Positions 52,421-63,300 of a stretch of DNA of 64,000 nucleotides are shown here, piece after piece. The notes below the pieces were generated by a model that was given only the letters and a program-made list of their open reading frames with translations, did not search any database and was not told the DNA's origin. Origin of the DNA: Balneolaceae bacterium (GTDB lineage Bacteria > Bacteroidota > Rhodothermia > Balneolales > Balneolaceae); the NCBI GenBank assembly GCA_007134695.1, contig SLKI01000008.1, positions 124,001-188,000 of the forward strand, read 5' to 3'. The stretch's first letter is position 1. Each line of letters opens with the position of its first letter. The position numbers and the translations under genes are program-made.

Positions 52421-54031
52421 CTAAACCTGAATCACTCCGGTTTTAAAATCGGGAATGTCCGGATTGTGGTCGGCGCATTCGATCGCCTTGGAAATCCGTT
52501 TCCTGGTATCGCCCGGATGAATGATTTCATCGACCCAGAGCCTGGCAGCGGCATAGCGCACATCAGTCTGCCTTTCATAACGAGATCGAATTCGATCCAA
52601 TATTTCATCTCTCTCCTCGTCACTCAGCTCTTTCCCTTGCTTCTCAAGTGCAGATACCTGGATCTGTGTTAACACTTTGGCCGCCTGGTTGCCGCCCATC
52701 ACTGCTATTTGAGCCGTTGGCCAGGCATAGATAAATCTGGGGTCATAAGCTCTGCCGCACATGGCGTAGTTGCCGGCACCATAGCTGTTACCGACTACTA
52801 TCGTAATTTTTGGCACCGTGGAGTTAGCCACCGCATTGACCATTTTGGCTCCATCCTTGATGATCCCGCCATGCTCACTCCGTTTTCCGATCATAAATCC
52901 GGTCACATCCTGCAGAAAAACGATCGGAATCTTTTTCTGATTACAGTTCATCACAAAACGAGCCGCCTTGTCGGCACTGTCGGAATAGATCACGCCGCCG
53001 ATCTGCATCTCCCCTTCCTTGCTGCGCACCACAGTTCTCTGATTGGCAACAATTCCTACACTCCATCCGTCTATCCGGCCATAACCGGTAATCAGCGTTT
53101 GGCCATAACCTTTCTTAAACTCGGTAAAACTTCCTTTGTCGACTATTCCGTCGAGCACTTTGTACATGTCATATGGCTTGTTTCGGTCTTCGGGAATCAC
53201 CCGGATCATCTCCTCTGTGCTTAATTTCGGTTCCGAACTTTCTTTCCTGTTAAAACCTGCACGTACCGGCCGGCTCATCTTATCCATAAGATCGCGAATC
53301 GTCTCCAGACACTCCGTGTCGCTGTTCATCTTATAATCAGTTACACCACTGATCTCCGTATGAGTGGTTGCCCCCCCGAGAGTTTCATTATCTACCTCCT
53401 CTCCGATCGCAGCCTTGACCAGATAGCTGCCGGCCAGAAATACGCTCCCCGTACCGTCTACGATGAGAGCCTCATCACTCATGATCGGCAAGTAAGCCCC
53501 TCCTGCAACACAACTGCCCATGATAGCAGCAATTTGAGGTATCCCCCGGGCGCTCAGTACGGCATTATTCCGGAAGATACGACCAAAATGCTCCTTGTCG
53601 GGGAAAATCTCATCCTGCATCGGCAAATAAACACCTGCCGAATCAACCAGATAGATCAGTGCCAGATGGTTTTCCATGGCTATCTCCTGGGCCCGCAGAT
53701 TCTTTTTGGCTGTAATCGGGAACCAGGCACCCGCTTTGACAGTTGCATCGTTGGCTACAATCATACAGCGCTGACCGCTGACCTTGCCGATTCCCGTAAT
53801 AACCCCTCCGGCCGGGCAGCCTCCCTCCTCTTCATACATCTCATGGCCGGCCCAGAGCCCTATTTCATGAAACTCTTCTCCCTCGTCTATAAGAAAATCG
53901 ATTCGTTCCCGGGCAGTCATTTTTCCCTTCTTGTGCTCCTTGTCGATCCTCTTTTGGCCACCTCCTTTCTGAATTTCCGCTTTTTTTTCTTCTATCGATT
54001 CGACCAGTTTCTCAAACCAGGGATTCGTCAT
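52421..54031 (-). CDS. Acyl-CoA carboxylase beta subunit (carboxyltransferase)
   Basis: A 536-residue biotin-dependent carboxyltransferase. The N-terminal half has KKGKMTARERIDFLID near residue 40 and VANDATVKAGAWFP near residue 92; the C-terminal half has FLQDVTGFMIG and GNSYGAGNYAM near residue 415, the CoA-binding region. The profile suits methylcrotonyl-CoA or geranyl-CoA carboxylase more than acetyl-CoA carboxylase. The alpha (biotin) subunit is not present in the window. ATG 54031 is preferred to GTG 54043. It is divergent from the GWxTD gene. Confidence 0.85.
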   Translation of the reverse strand: MTNPWFEKLVESIEEKKAEIQKGGGQKRIDKEHKKGKMTARERIDFLIDEGEEFHEIGLWAGHEMYEEEGGCPAGGVITGIGKVSGQRCMIVANDATVKAGAWFPITAKKNLRAQEIAMENHLALIYLVDSAGVYLPMQDEIFPDKEHFGRIFRNNAVLSARGIPQIAAIMGSCVAGGAYLPIMSDEALIVDGTGSVFLAGSYLVKAAIGEEVDNETLGGATTHTEISGVTDYKMNSDTECLETIRDLMDKMSRPVRAGFNRKESSEPKLSTEEMIRVIPEDRNKPYDMYKVLDGIVDKGSFTEFKKGYGQTLITGYGRIDGWSVGIVANQRTVVRSKEGEMQIGGVIYSDSADKAARFVMNCNQKKIPIVFLQDVTGFMIGKRSEHGGIIKDGAKMVNAVANSTVPKITIVVGNSYGAGNYAMCGRAYDPRFIYAWPTAQIAVMGGNQAAKVLTQIQVSALEKQGKELSDEERDEILDRIRSRYERQTDVRYAAARLWVDEIIHPGDTRKRISKAIECADHNPDIPDFKTGVIQV

Positions 54032-54133
54032 ATCTTTATTCACTTCTTAAGATGTTTTTAAAGAGTGATAATAGTTATTCTGTATCAAGCGTTGAAAAAT
54101 AGTGAATTTAAACCACTTTCAACTATATTCATC

Positions 54134-55618
54134 ATGACATCTCTATCCGCAATCCACCTGCCGTTGCATCCACCCGCCTCTGAAATCCAAAATGCGATCT
54201 TTTACCAAAAGCCTTTGGCTTCCCGAATTTTAAAACTGATTAAAATTTTTCTCCTTCTCACAATACTCCTGCTGATGGTTGGCACACAGCATCTCCTGGG
54301 GCAAAGAAGTGTCAGCTATACGGATCTCGTCAACCAGGCGGATCGCCCCAATCTCTACACGTCCCAAATAATTCTGCCCTCGGCAGATTCAGATGAGAAC
54401 CTCATTCTGAACAGTTTTCGTATCGACTACGACCTGCTGACATTCCGCCGTATCGGACGGGATCTAGTTCCCCCCGTAGAATCAGCTGAATATTATGCTG
54501 CAGCACGCATGGATCTGGAGATCTACAGAGGCAGTATCGAACAGCGGGGTGCGGGTTTTGAACCGGTTGTCCGACGATCCTGGTCCGATACAGCCTGGAC
54601 AGATACATTTGAACAGACCAGGTCACGTTTTGATCATCTTGAGGGCTGGATTAGCACACGACTTCAGCCTGGAGAGTACAGTATGTTCCTCGAATTTAAC
54701 AGAGGTACTACACAGCGTCAGATGAGATCTCGTGAGCGCACATTTACCGTACCCGATTTCGACCAATTTGAAAAGGGACAGGTAGTGCTCCTGAAAGAGA
54801 GCCGTATGGAGAATGGTATCTGGATGGCCCGAATGCTCAATTACGGTGAGCAGGCATTGTACGGCCAGGACTATGAAGTGCTTGTTCTCCTGCCGTCAGA
54901 CCCCGAAATCGATCGGTGGCATCTTGATGCCGTCCGCCTGGCAGCCGGCTCGGAGCGTGCCGCCGGCGAGGAACCGCTCTTCAGCCATACAATTCATCGG
55001 GAAGATCTGATCACCACATCAGGATTTAAAACAGCGGAAGATGCCGGCCATCCCGAACTGCTGTTTCAAACTGCCGATGAAGGTTACAGTGTTGCCCTTG
55101 TTGCTATATCTGCATCTGCATTTCCCAACGTCCGTTACAGATTATCGGTCAGAGCTGATGAAAAGGATGATCCTCTGGCTGTAAAAGTGATTCAGTCACG
55201 GTGGATCGATATGCCGGTAAGTTTACTCAATCTTGATGTGGCTATCGATATGCTCCGGTTTATCGTCGACGATCGTACCCTGAGAGATATGAGACGAGGT
55301 ACAAGAGAGGAGCAGGAACGGAAATTCCGGGAGTTCTGGAATCAGCGGGACCCGACTCCCGACAGCGAATTCAACGAGCTTATGGCCGAGTATTACAGCA
55401 GAATCGACTACGCCTGGCAGAATTTTACTACTCCTGTACGGCCCGGATATGAATCGGACCAGGGACGCACTTACATTCTGTACGGACAGCCTGTCAGAAA
55501 AGAGAGAACGTTTCCGGCCGGCGGACCGACTCGAGAAATCTGGTACTACAGGGACCGAACCCTTGTATTTGAAGCAACTACGGGGTTTGGAGATTTCAGG
55601 TTGGTTGAAGAACGATAA
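54134..55618 (+). CDS. GWxTD-domain secreted protein
   Basis: A 494-residue exported protein. An N-terminal hydrophobic segment (IFLLLTILLLMVGTQ) lies ~35 residues from the chosen ATG, so a downstream TTG at 54215, immediately before it, may be the true start; a GTG at 54065 is a third option. The C-terminal ~90 residues match the GWxTD domain, but the motif reads GYESD rather than GWxTD. The middle is beta-rich with no recognised domain. GWxTD proteins are typical of Bacteroidota/Acidobacteriota and function is unknown. pdxA follows 11 bases later. Confidence 0.6.
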   Translation: MTSLSAIHLPLHPPASEIQNAIFYQKPLASRILKLIKIFLLLTILLLMVGTQHLLGQRSVSYTDLVNQADRPNLYTSQIILPSADSDENLILNSFRIDYDLLTFRRIGRDLVPPVESAEYYAAARMDLEIYRGSIEQRGAGFEPVVRRSWSDTAWTDTFEQTRSRFDHLEGWISTRLQPGEYSMFLEFNRGTTQRQMRSRERTFTVPDFDQFEKGQVVLLKESRMENGIWMARMLNYGEQALYGQDYEVLVLLPSDPEIDRWHLDAVRLAAGSERAAGEEPLFSHTIHREDLITTSGFKTAEDAGHPELLFQTADEGYSVALVAISASAFPNVRYRLSVRADEKDDPLAVKVIQSRWIDMPVSLLNLDVAIDMLRFIVDDRTLRDMRRGTREEQERKFREFWNQRDPTPDSEFNELMAEYYSRIDYAWQNFTTPVRPGYESDQGRTYILYGQPVRKERTFPAGGPTREIWYYRDRTLVFEATTGFGDFRLVEER

Positions 55619-55629
55619 ATGGAGTCCTG

Positions 55630-56646
55630 ATGCAGCCAACCATCGCCCTGACAATCGGTGACTTTAATGGAATCGGCCCCGAAGTAGTGCTGAAATCGAT
55701 TCGGCAGATCGACAGGAAACGGTTCCACCCGTTATTGATCGGTAACCTCTCCCTGTTTCAATATTACAATGACCTGCTAAAAACCGGGCTTTCATTTTTT
55801 GATGCTGGCCCCGAATCGGAAGGAGCAGCCTCCTCCGAATCAATACCTGTTCTCAACCTCAAGTATGACAGCGGGCAAAAACTCCACCCTGGTGTGCCGA
55901 CACCGGCATCCGGCAGCCACAGTATGAAGGCGGTTGACAAAGCGATCCGACTCTGCCTTAAAAAAGAGTGCCAGGCTATGGTTACCGCTCCCATATCTAA
56001 AGAAGCGATTCATATGGCTGGTTTTGATCTGCCGGGGCATACCGAATACCTGGCCCGTCAGACAGATGCAAGCGAGACACTGATGATTCTTGCCAACCGA
56101 TCACTCCGAGTCGCCCTTTCCACCGGGCATATCCCGTTAAAAGAGGTCCCGAATCAGGTTCGCAAAGAGAAACTGATACGCCAGATTAAACACCTCAACA
56201 AGTCACTTATCGAGGATTTCGGTATCGCTAAACCCAGGATCGCTATACTTGGCCTGAACCCTCATGCAGGAGATGGTGGTGTCCTGGGCCGGGAAGAGAT
56301 TGAGGAGATCAAGCCTGCTGTCAGCAAGGTGAAAGAGCGGCAGCAGTTAAAAATATCGGGGCCGCTCCCGGCCGACGGATTCTTCGGATCCGGAAAGTGG
56401 AAAAATTACGATGCCGTACTTGCAATCTACCACGATCAGGGCCTGATTCCCTTTAAAACATTAACCTTTGGCAAGGGAGTGAATTTTACAGCAGGACTTC
56501 CGATTATTCGGACATCACCTGATCACGGTACGGCATATGATATTGCCGGTAAAAATCAGGCATCCGAAGAATCGATGGTAATGGCGATCCAGCTGGCCAT
56601 TGAGATAGCCGAACGGCGATATCAGCCCGGTCATCCGGTTCATTGA
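55630..56646 (+). CDS. pdxA: 4-hydroxythreonine-4-phosphate dehydrogenase
   Basis: A 338-residue enzyme of pyridoxal phosphate synthesis. Motifs include GIGPEV near residue 15, VTAPISKEAIH near residue 118, GLNPHAGDGG near residue 210 with metal-binding histidine, and IYHDQGLIPFK near residue 276. GGAG precedes the ATG. Its stop overlaps the next gene start. Confidence 0.93.
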   Translation: MQPTIALTIGDFNGIGPEVVLKSIRQIDRKRFHPLLIGNLSLFQYYNDLLKTGLSFFDAGPESEGAASSESIPVLNLKYDSGQKLHPGVPTPASGSHSMKAVDKAIRLCLKKECQAMVTAPISKEAIHMAGFDLPGHTEYLARQTDASETLMILANRSLRVALSTGHIPLKEVPNQVRKEKLIRQIKHLNKSLIEDFGIAKPRIAILGLNPHAGDGGVLGREEIEEIKPAVSKVKERQQLKISGPLPADGFFGSGKWKNYDAVLAIYHDQGLIPFKTLTFGKGVNFTAGLPIIRTSPDHGTAYDIAGKNQASEESMVMAIQLAIEIAERRYQPGHPVH

Positions 56647-57503
56647 AGCTTTTACCACACTCTGAGATTGAAATCAGCAAAATTTGTAATGAAAGTCTGT
56701 TGAATAATCAAAATTTATATACCCCGCAAAAATTACCGAACTACAGCGCCCTGGCCTATGTGTACGACACACTGATGGAGGATGTGAATTACGAGGCTTG
56801 GGCCGATTACCTGGATGAACTGATCCAGATCCACGCACCTGAAGCCGAAAAGATCCTGGAACTTGGATGCGGGACCGGTTCCGTAGCACTCTCACTTGAC
56901 GAACTCGGTTATTACGACATTACAGCAACCGACAAATCCCCCGAAATGATCGGTATGGCGAAAAAAAAGGAGGCCGGAGTCGGATCTAATGTAAAATTCG
57001 AAGTCGCAGATTTCCTGGATCTGCAACTCGATGAAACCTTTGATTTGGCTTTTCTGGTATTCGACAGTGTCAACTACCTGCACACCTCAGAAGAGATCCG
57101 GACACTTCTTATGCAGGCCGGGTCGGTACTCAAACCGGGTGGGTTGTTCATCTTTGATTTTACAACGCCTAAAAACTCCAGAAAAGCGATTCAATATCTT
57201 CATCGGGAAGAGGGAATTAGCCCAGACAACTATCGCTTCTATCGAACTAGCAATTTCGACGGAAAAAGCCGTATCCATACCAATGAGTTTCATATAGAAC
57301 AGTTAAGCAGGGATCGCAAAGAAGTCCTGGCTTCATTTACAGAAACTCATAAACAAAAGGCCTATACTCTTAAGGAAATCGAGCCGGTTATCTCGGGTAC
57401 ACCGTTTCAAACTGTCTCCTCCTATGCTGATTTCGGGCTGGATAAACCAACTAGAAAAAGTCTAAGGATAACACTGGTATGTCAATGGCCGACAACACAG
57501 TAA
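56643..57503 (+). CDS. Class I SAM-dependent methyltransferase
   Basis: A methyltransferase with motif I ELGCGTGSVAL, motif II TATDKSPEMI, and the family's YVYDTLMEDV and LVFDSVNYL phrases. The predicted 286-residue start is a TTG overlapping the pdxA stop; family proteins usually begin near NYSALAYVYD, so the true start may be a TTG ~20 codons later. The methyl acceptor is unknown. It overlaps ftsE by 25 bases. Confidence 0.8.
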   Translation: MKLLPHSEIEISKICNESLLNNQNLYTPQKLPNYSALAYVYDTLMEDVNYEAWADYLDELIQIHAPEAEKILELGCGTGSVALSLDELGYYDITATDKSPEMIGMAKKKEAGVGSNVKFEVADFLDLQLDETFDLAFLVFDSVNYLHTSEEIRTLLMQAGSVLKPGGLFIFDFTTPKNSRKAIQYLHREEGISPDNYRFYRTSNFDGKSRIHTNEFHIEQLSRDRKEVLASFTETHKQKAYTLKEIEPVISGTPFQTVSSYADFGLDKPTRKSLRITLVCQWPTTQ

Positions 57504-58162
57504 TATCACTTGAAAATACTACAGTAATCTACGACGACCTGCTCGTACTCGACAGAATCAATTTTTCTCTCCGGGCAGGTGAATTCTGTTATCTGATCGG
57601 CCGAACCGGGGCGGGTAAAAGTTCGTTTTTAAAACTCCTTTACAGAGATATTCTGCCGGATGAAGGGAGTGTTACGGTGGCCGGTTATGATGTTACCGAG
57701 CTTCGAGATAAAGAGGTACCCTACCTCAGGCGCCGTCTGGGAATAGTTTTCCAGGATTTTCAGTTGCTGCCAGACCGAAATATTTATGAAAATGTAGCAT
57801 TCGCACTTGAAGTTACAGGCGAAAAGAAGCGCCGGATCAAACAACGTGTACTCGAAGTCCTGGCAATGGTAGGGTTGAGCCACAAAAAGAAATCGATGCC
57901 ATCCGACCTTTCGGGCGGAGAGTTGCAGCGAGTGGTGATAGCACGTTCACTGGCCAATGAGCCACGGATTCTGCTGGCGGATGAACCGACCGGGAATCTT
58001 GACCCAGAAGCTTCCAGCACTATAATGGAGCTGTTAAAAGAGATCAACAACCACGGCATGGCTGTTCTGATGGTGACACACGATTACGATACGGTAAGAA
58101 AATTCCCGGAGAGGACCGTTCAGATTCGCGACGGACGATTGGAAGAGGTGAAAATAGTATAA
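57479..58162 (+). CDS. ftsE: Cell division ATP-binding protein FtsE
   Basis: A 227-residue ABC ATPase of the FtsEX complex, which couples division to peptidoglycan hydrolysis. Walker A is GRTGAGKSS near residue 41, Q-loop QDFQLLPDR, signature LSGGELQR near residue 143, Walker B LLADEPTGNLD near residue 161. The close match over the whole length, including FQDFQLLPDRNIYENVAFALE, separates it from LolD. ftsX is not adjacent; in this group the membrane partner may be elsewhere. Start is ATG 57479; ATG 57485 is an alternative. Confidence 0.9.
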   Translation: MSMADNTVISLENTTVIYDDLLVLDRINFSLRAGEFCYLIGRTGAGKSSFLKLLYRDILPDEGSVTVAGYDVTELRDKEVPYLRRRLGIVFQDFQLLPDRNIYENVAFALEVTGEKKRRIKQRVLEVLAMVGLSHKKKSMPSDLSGGELQRVVIARSLANEPRILLADEPTGNLDPEASSTIMELLKEINNHGMAVLMVTHDYDTVRKFPERTVQIRDGRLEEVKIV

Positions 58163-58277
58163 CAACCCGATTATAAATCGAATTTTTTTGCAGTTATCGG
58201 TTGATTTCAGTTATACTCTTGAAAGTTGGCTACAGGTATAGAGGATTTTTATAAATTCCATTGGGTATAAAAATAAA

Positions 58278-58302
58278 GAAGTCCGGCTATCAACCGGACT
58301 TC
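58278..58302 (-). terminator. Terminator downstream of recD, possibly bidirectional
   Basis: GAAGTCCGG (58278-58286) and CCGGACTTC (58294-58302) form a 9-bp stem with a 7-base loop. On the minus strand it is followed by TTTATTTTTAT, a good terminator for the recB-recD transcript. On the plus strand the trailing sequence is less T-rich but could still stop ftsE transcripts. Confidence 0.75.
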
Positions 58303-58334
58303 TCTTCTACGTTGGCTTTTCGGGGTATAAATGG

Positions 58335-58361
58335 TTCTCTGTCAGATGTTCTCTGTCAGAT
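58335..58361. repeat. 14-base tandem duplication
   Basis: TTCTCTGTCAGAT occurs at 58335-58347 and 58349-58361, period 14, in the ftsE-recD spacer. It looks like a recent replication slippage event and has no visible function. Confidence 0.7.
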
Positions 58362-58467
58362 CCAAATTCTACTTTATAAAACGCAATTCTCTTTCAATTG
58401 TTCCCCGATTCCACTTCTTTTACAAAATTTAAGAGGATCCCCTCCATTTTAAGAGTTTCCCTCCTGA

Positions 58468-60321
58468 TCAATAAAAAATCCGTTCGGAAAGGCCGCTGAA
58501 TCGGATCGTTTTTCTCGATGCCGATTCGCTAAATAGATCAAGATCTCCATGAAGCATAAAGCATTCTCTTGAGCGGGTAATGGCAGTATAGATCAGTTCA
58601 CGGGTTAAAATCGGAGTATCCGAACCGGGCAGCAGAAGGTTCACCCTGTCGAACTCTGAACCCTGACTTTTATGAACCGTCATAAACCAGGCCGGTTCGA
58701 AGTGTCTTAGTCGATGTACAGGAATCCTTTTAATCTCCTCTCCGCTCCCCGCAAATTCCACGACTAAACCCGACTTTCGATCTCCTGTGACCAGCCCCAG
58801 ATCCCCGTTGAATACCCCGATCTGATAATCATTCCGGGTAACAAGTACCGGCCTTCCTGCATACCAGCCATTTTCAGGATCTGTAATGTTTTTTCTAGCC
58901 AGATAGCTTTCAACCATCCGATTCAAATTAATTGTACCAAATCGGCCTTTTCTCAGCGGGTTCAGCCAAACCTCTCTGTTCAACACCTGATCCCATTGTT
59001 CCGAATTTTCACGTGCAACCCTGTTCAACTCTTTATAACGGTTGGCAAATCGTTCAAGAAGAGATAAAAGCTCCTTCTTCTCCCATTTGAAAGGGTAAAA
59101 CTGCAGATCCCCGTTTCCGTTTTCAAACTGATTACTCAATGATTCTGTCTCTCCCTGAACCACCTTGTTGCTTAATGCTGCTATTCCACTCCCCGATCCG
59201 AATCGCCAGTTTTTTTCAAGATAGATGATACAGTCTTCAACAGCAGAAACCTGACCGGATTCCACCCTGCCTCGAATTCCTGCCTTTTGTAAAAATTCAA
59301 CAGTTTTCGGTTCCAGCCGATGATTCTCCTTGCGACATATATCGCCCAATACCGCTCCCGCTTCGACAGATGAGAGCTGATTTTTATCGCCCAGTATGAT
59401 CAGTCGGGTATTATCATCAAGACTCTGCAACAAGGTTTCCATCATCTGCAGATCCACCATGGAAGCCTCGTCGATAACGACCAGGTCATAGGGCAGGGTT
59501 CTATCCTCCTGGGGCGGCAAGGGGCTGTTTGAGCGTTTATTATAGAGTAAACGATGAAGAGTAACAGCTTTCCATCCCCGCCCTCTTTCCGCTTCCTCTT
59601 TCCGGTTTTCGGCAAGCCTGAGTCGGAGGGTTTCTGTCATTCGATGCGCAGCTTTGCCTGTAGGTGCGGCCAGAGCAACCTTCAGAGTCTTGTTGAGGCT
59701 ATGCTCAAAAAGGTCGAGTATCTTGTAGAGGGTTGTCGTTTTACCCGTCCCCGGCCCGCCGGAGATAATCAGCAACTGCTTGCGAAGAGCCAGGACTGCC
59801 GCCACCAGCTGCCAATCCGGCGCCTTCTTCCCGGCCTCCGCTGCACTTTGCCTCATATACTGTTCATTGAGCCAGCTGGCTACCTTCTTTCGGTCGAAGT
59901 CGTCCAGCTCCTTTTGGCTCATCTCTAACATCCGCTGAGCAATCCGTATCTCGACATTGAGAAATCGTTTCATGTAAAGACGACTCTCACTGACAATAAA
60001 GGGAACTAAACTATTCTCATCTCCAAATGCCGGATGACCGAGCAGATCCTGCGGCCTCACTTCACCGATTGAGTCCGGCAAACTGTACTGCTCCAGTTCA
60101 TTCTGTTCCGCCCATTGCTGAGGAGTAGATCGAAGCGGAAGGCAAACATGCCCGGTTTTAACAAAAAGCGATAGAAAAAGGATCGACGCGATCTGCTTTT
60201 CGGAAAATTCTCCAAACTCATGAACCAGATAAAGGATCAGTTCTCTTTCGTAACGGCCAAATACCTCTTCGGAGAAAAGTTTGGCAACCCAGTCTGGAAA
60301 TTGATCAAAATCCAGCTTCAT
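58468..60321 (-). CDS. recD: RecD, exodeoxyribonuclease V alpha chain
   Basis: A 617-residue SF1 5'-3' helicase subunit of RecBCD. The Walker A motif is SGGPGTGKTTT near residue 187, Walker B VIDEASMVD near residue 282, and the C terminus has FMTVHKSQGSEF and YTAITRSRE (motifs V and VI). The N-terminal part contacts RecB/RecC. ATG 60321 overlaps the recB stop (TGATG); a GTG one codon earlier is less likely. A terminator follows. Confidence 0.9.
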   Translation of the reverse strand: MKLDFDQFPDWVAKLFSEEVFGRYERELILYLVHEFGEFSEKQIASILFLSLFVKTGHVCLPLRSTPQQWAEQNELEQYSLPDSIGEVRPQDLLGHPAFGDENSLVPFIVSESRLYMKRFLNVEIRIAQRMLEMSQKELDDFDRKKVASWLNEQYMRQSAAEAGKKAPDWQLVAAVLALRKQLLIISGGPGTGKTTTLYKILDLFEHSLNKTLKVALAAPTGKAAHRMTETLRLRLAENRKEEAERGRGWKAVTLHRLLYNKRSNSPLPPQEDRTLPYDLVVIDEASMVDLQMMETLLQSLDDNTRLIILGDKNQLSSVEAGAVLGDICRKENHRLEPKTVEFLQKAGIRGRVESGQVSAVEDCIIYLEKNWRFGSGSGIAALSNKVVQGETESLSNQFENGNGDLQFYPFKWEKKELLSLLERFANRYKELNRVARENSEQWDQVLNREVWLNPLRKGRFGTINLNRMVESYLARKNITDPENGWYAGRPVLVTRNDYQIGVFNGDLGLVTGDRKSGLVVEFAGSGEEIKRIPVHRLRHFEPAWFMTVHKSQGSEFDRVNLLLPGSDTPILTRELIYTAITRSRECFMLHGDLDLFSESASRKTIRFSGLSERIFY

Positions 60322-63300
60322 CACTCGTCCTCACTTTTATACAGCAATTTCTCAAGCTTTTTGATTTTGCGTTCATCCGGCTTGTCGAAAAAGATTCCTG
60401 AGCTTCTCTCACGTTCCATCCCCCGGACATAGAGATAGTAAACACCTCCAAAATCAGTACTATAACTGAAATTGCTCAAACGTTCTTCCAGATACCTTTT
60501 TAAAGCGAGCGTATAAAGATGATATTGTAAATCATATCCGGCAGAACGGATCACTTCGCTGAGCTGATCCTGTATATAGTGTTGCCGATCGGTTCCGAGA
60601 AAGTCGGATTTGTAATCAACGATATAATAACGGTTGTTCTGCCGTACAATCAGATCGATAAAACCGGTCATGAATCCTGAAACGGCCGGCCGGCCGTGCG
60701 CCTGTTGACCCTGGGGTTTGTGACCCGGATCTCCATCTTCACCGCGAACGATTGAATAAAGGCCGTCATAGTCCACTTCCCGAGTAGAAAAGTGAAATTG
60801 CATCTCTCGAACCATATCTTCTGGCCGAACTTTGTTGAGATTCAGCTCCCCGAAATCGGCTCTAACCATATCGTGCATCATCTTTCTCAACACTTCTGAC
60901 CACTCCCTTCCCCAATTTTCTGCAGATGGCGTCTTTTCGATCGCCTCATGAAACGTCTCTTCGCGTGTAAAGTCCAGACGTGGAAATTCAAACAGTTTAT
61001 GGATATAGATACCGGCCTCTCTGCCGCGTGGAAAATGCAGCATGCTTCTGTCCGCCACCGTTTCACCTGCCTCTTGATCCTTATCACGCCCACTATCAAG
61101 TGACTCATCATCAATGGTCTTGAGTGGCTGATCCTGGTTAACGGCTTCGATCGTATCGACGCTATAAGGATCCGCCCATTCGTCATACCGGTCGGCCCAG
61201 TCACTGCGAATTATCGAATCATCCATTCGATCTGATTTAAGGATCTGAGCTATTGATGAGTAACTGAATACATTTTCGGCGGGGCGGATAACCTTCCGGC
61301 CGGTAAAGGAGAGTCTCTCCAGCTTTTCTTTTCTTTCAGGACTTCGATAACCGGGCCGCCCAGTTTCAGGCTCAATCTGTGTTAACCGGAACAGCGATGG
61401 ATGATTCTCGGACAGCTGCTCGAAAAACCGCACAAAATCTTCCGGGCCGGGCCCTCCCTCACTCTTACCCTTCAAATTCAGGTCCTCTTCAATATAAGTT
61501 GCTGTTTTATGCCCGCCGTAAAGCATTGCACCTAATCCGGAAAGGTGGCTCATTCTGTGCATACCCCACAACACCCTGCACTCATATTTTGCACGGGTCA
61601 GCGCCACATAACACTTTCTTGCCTCCTCTGCTGCCATCTCAAACTTCTCTGTCTGATCAGCAAGTTCCCGTTTTTCGGAGTGAGTCAGCTCCAGGTTTAT
61701 AGCCAGCTCATAGGGGTTGTCGGACGGGTGGAATTCTCTCAACCTGAAACTATTACGGCTGCCGGTTTTTACTTCCCATAAGTCGGGCAGAAAGACAATG
61801 GGAAATTCAAGGCCCTTGCTGTTATGTATAGTACTGATGGTCACCAGGTTCTCATCACTCTCCAGTCGTAATGTTTCTTCATCTGCTGAATCATCACCGG
61901 CTATTTTGTGCCTGAACCATCTCAACAGGCTGTATGGGTTCAGTTCGAACCGTTTTTCCGCATTTGCAGCCAATTCGGTCAATTGCTGTATATTTGCACT
62001 TACCCTGGGCCCGTTAACCGACTGAACCAATTTTTCAAGGGCTCCTTTTCGAAAAAGCAAATATCGCATTACTGGATAGATTCCCGCCTGATTCCACAAA
62101 TCATTCAGGTCCTCAAGCAAGCGGGTGAGCTCACCACCAGATTCCTCGAGCTCTTTCCATCTTTGAAGTCCGGAAATTGTGTTGCCGAAAAAGCCGGAAG
62201 ACAAAGCGTTTTCTACTGCCGAAGATGAGGCCGGATTCCGAATCGCCGATAAAATTCGTTCCATTCTCTCAGCTTCTGTAGTCTCAAAAACACGTTTACG
62301 TGTGTAGGTTACTGCTCCGACACCCGCTTTACGCAACAGAACCTTAATCTGCTCGGCATGCATATGCGACTGGACCAAAACTGCGATATCCCGGGCCTCC
62401 AGGGGACGATGGTTCTTTTCGGATCGATTTCCATCGTCAATTAGATAATCACCCGATGCCGATCGGTTCAGCATTTCAACAATTTGACGAACCAATTCTG
62501 AAAAAAGCTCTTCCCTGAGTTCGCCTTTGCTATGTAAATCCGCACTGTAATAGATCTTAACCGGTATCGGCGGTTCTCCTTTTACCAGGTAATTACGGTT
62601 GTGAACTATCCCTCCGGGCTCCACAGTTTCGGCTGTTATCCCCGGAACCAGAAATGGAGAGCCGTGATCACGCCCGACCAGCCTGTTCACAGATTTAATC
62701 AGGGAAGGACGGCTTCTGAAGTTCTCTTTTAATGTGTAAATATTCTCCTCACAGAACCGATCTCTGGCTTTCAGATAGGTGTGGATATCCGCTCCCCGAA
62801 ACCGGTAGATCGACTGCTTGGGATCACCTATCAGTGTCAATAACCCTCCCCTGTTCTTTTTCAGATAGATATTTGAGAATATTTGATATTGAACAGGATC
62901 GGTATCCTGAAACTCATCGACCAGTGCGGCCGGATACCGCCTGGCAAGCCGGCGGGCGAGCTTCTCACCACTTCCAACACGCTCTAGACTCTCATTCAGC
63001 CTGTTCAGCAGATCCTGGTAGGTCAATTGCATCTGCTCTCTTTGCAACCGGTTACGGATCGAACGGATCTCATCGGAGGAGTAGCTGAGAAATTGAGAAA
63101 CCGAATTCAGAGCACTGTCTGCGACTTCATCAAACTGCCGGCACAGTTCAAAGAAGCGGTCGGCTGGCAGACGAGATCCTCTCTTTTTTAAATTGTTTTT
63201 AAAATATTCCGGCAAAAAGTACTTGAGGTATTTTGACTTGAATTCGTCGGACTCTTCTGAACAGAGAAAATGCTCCATTGCTGTAATCCGCTTTTCAAGC

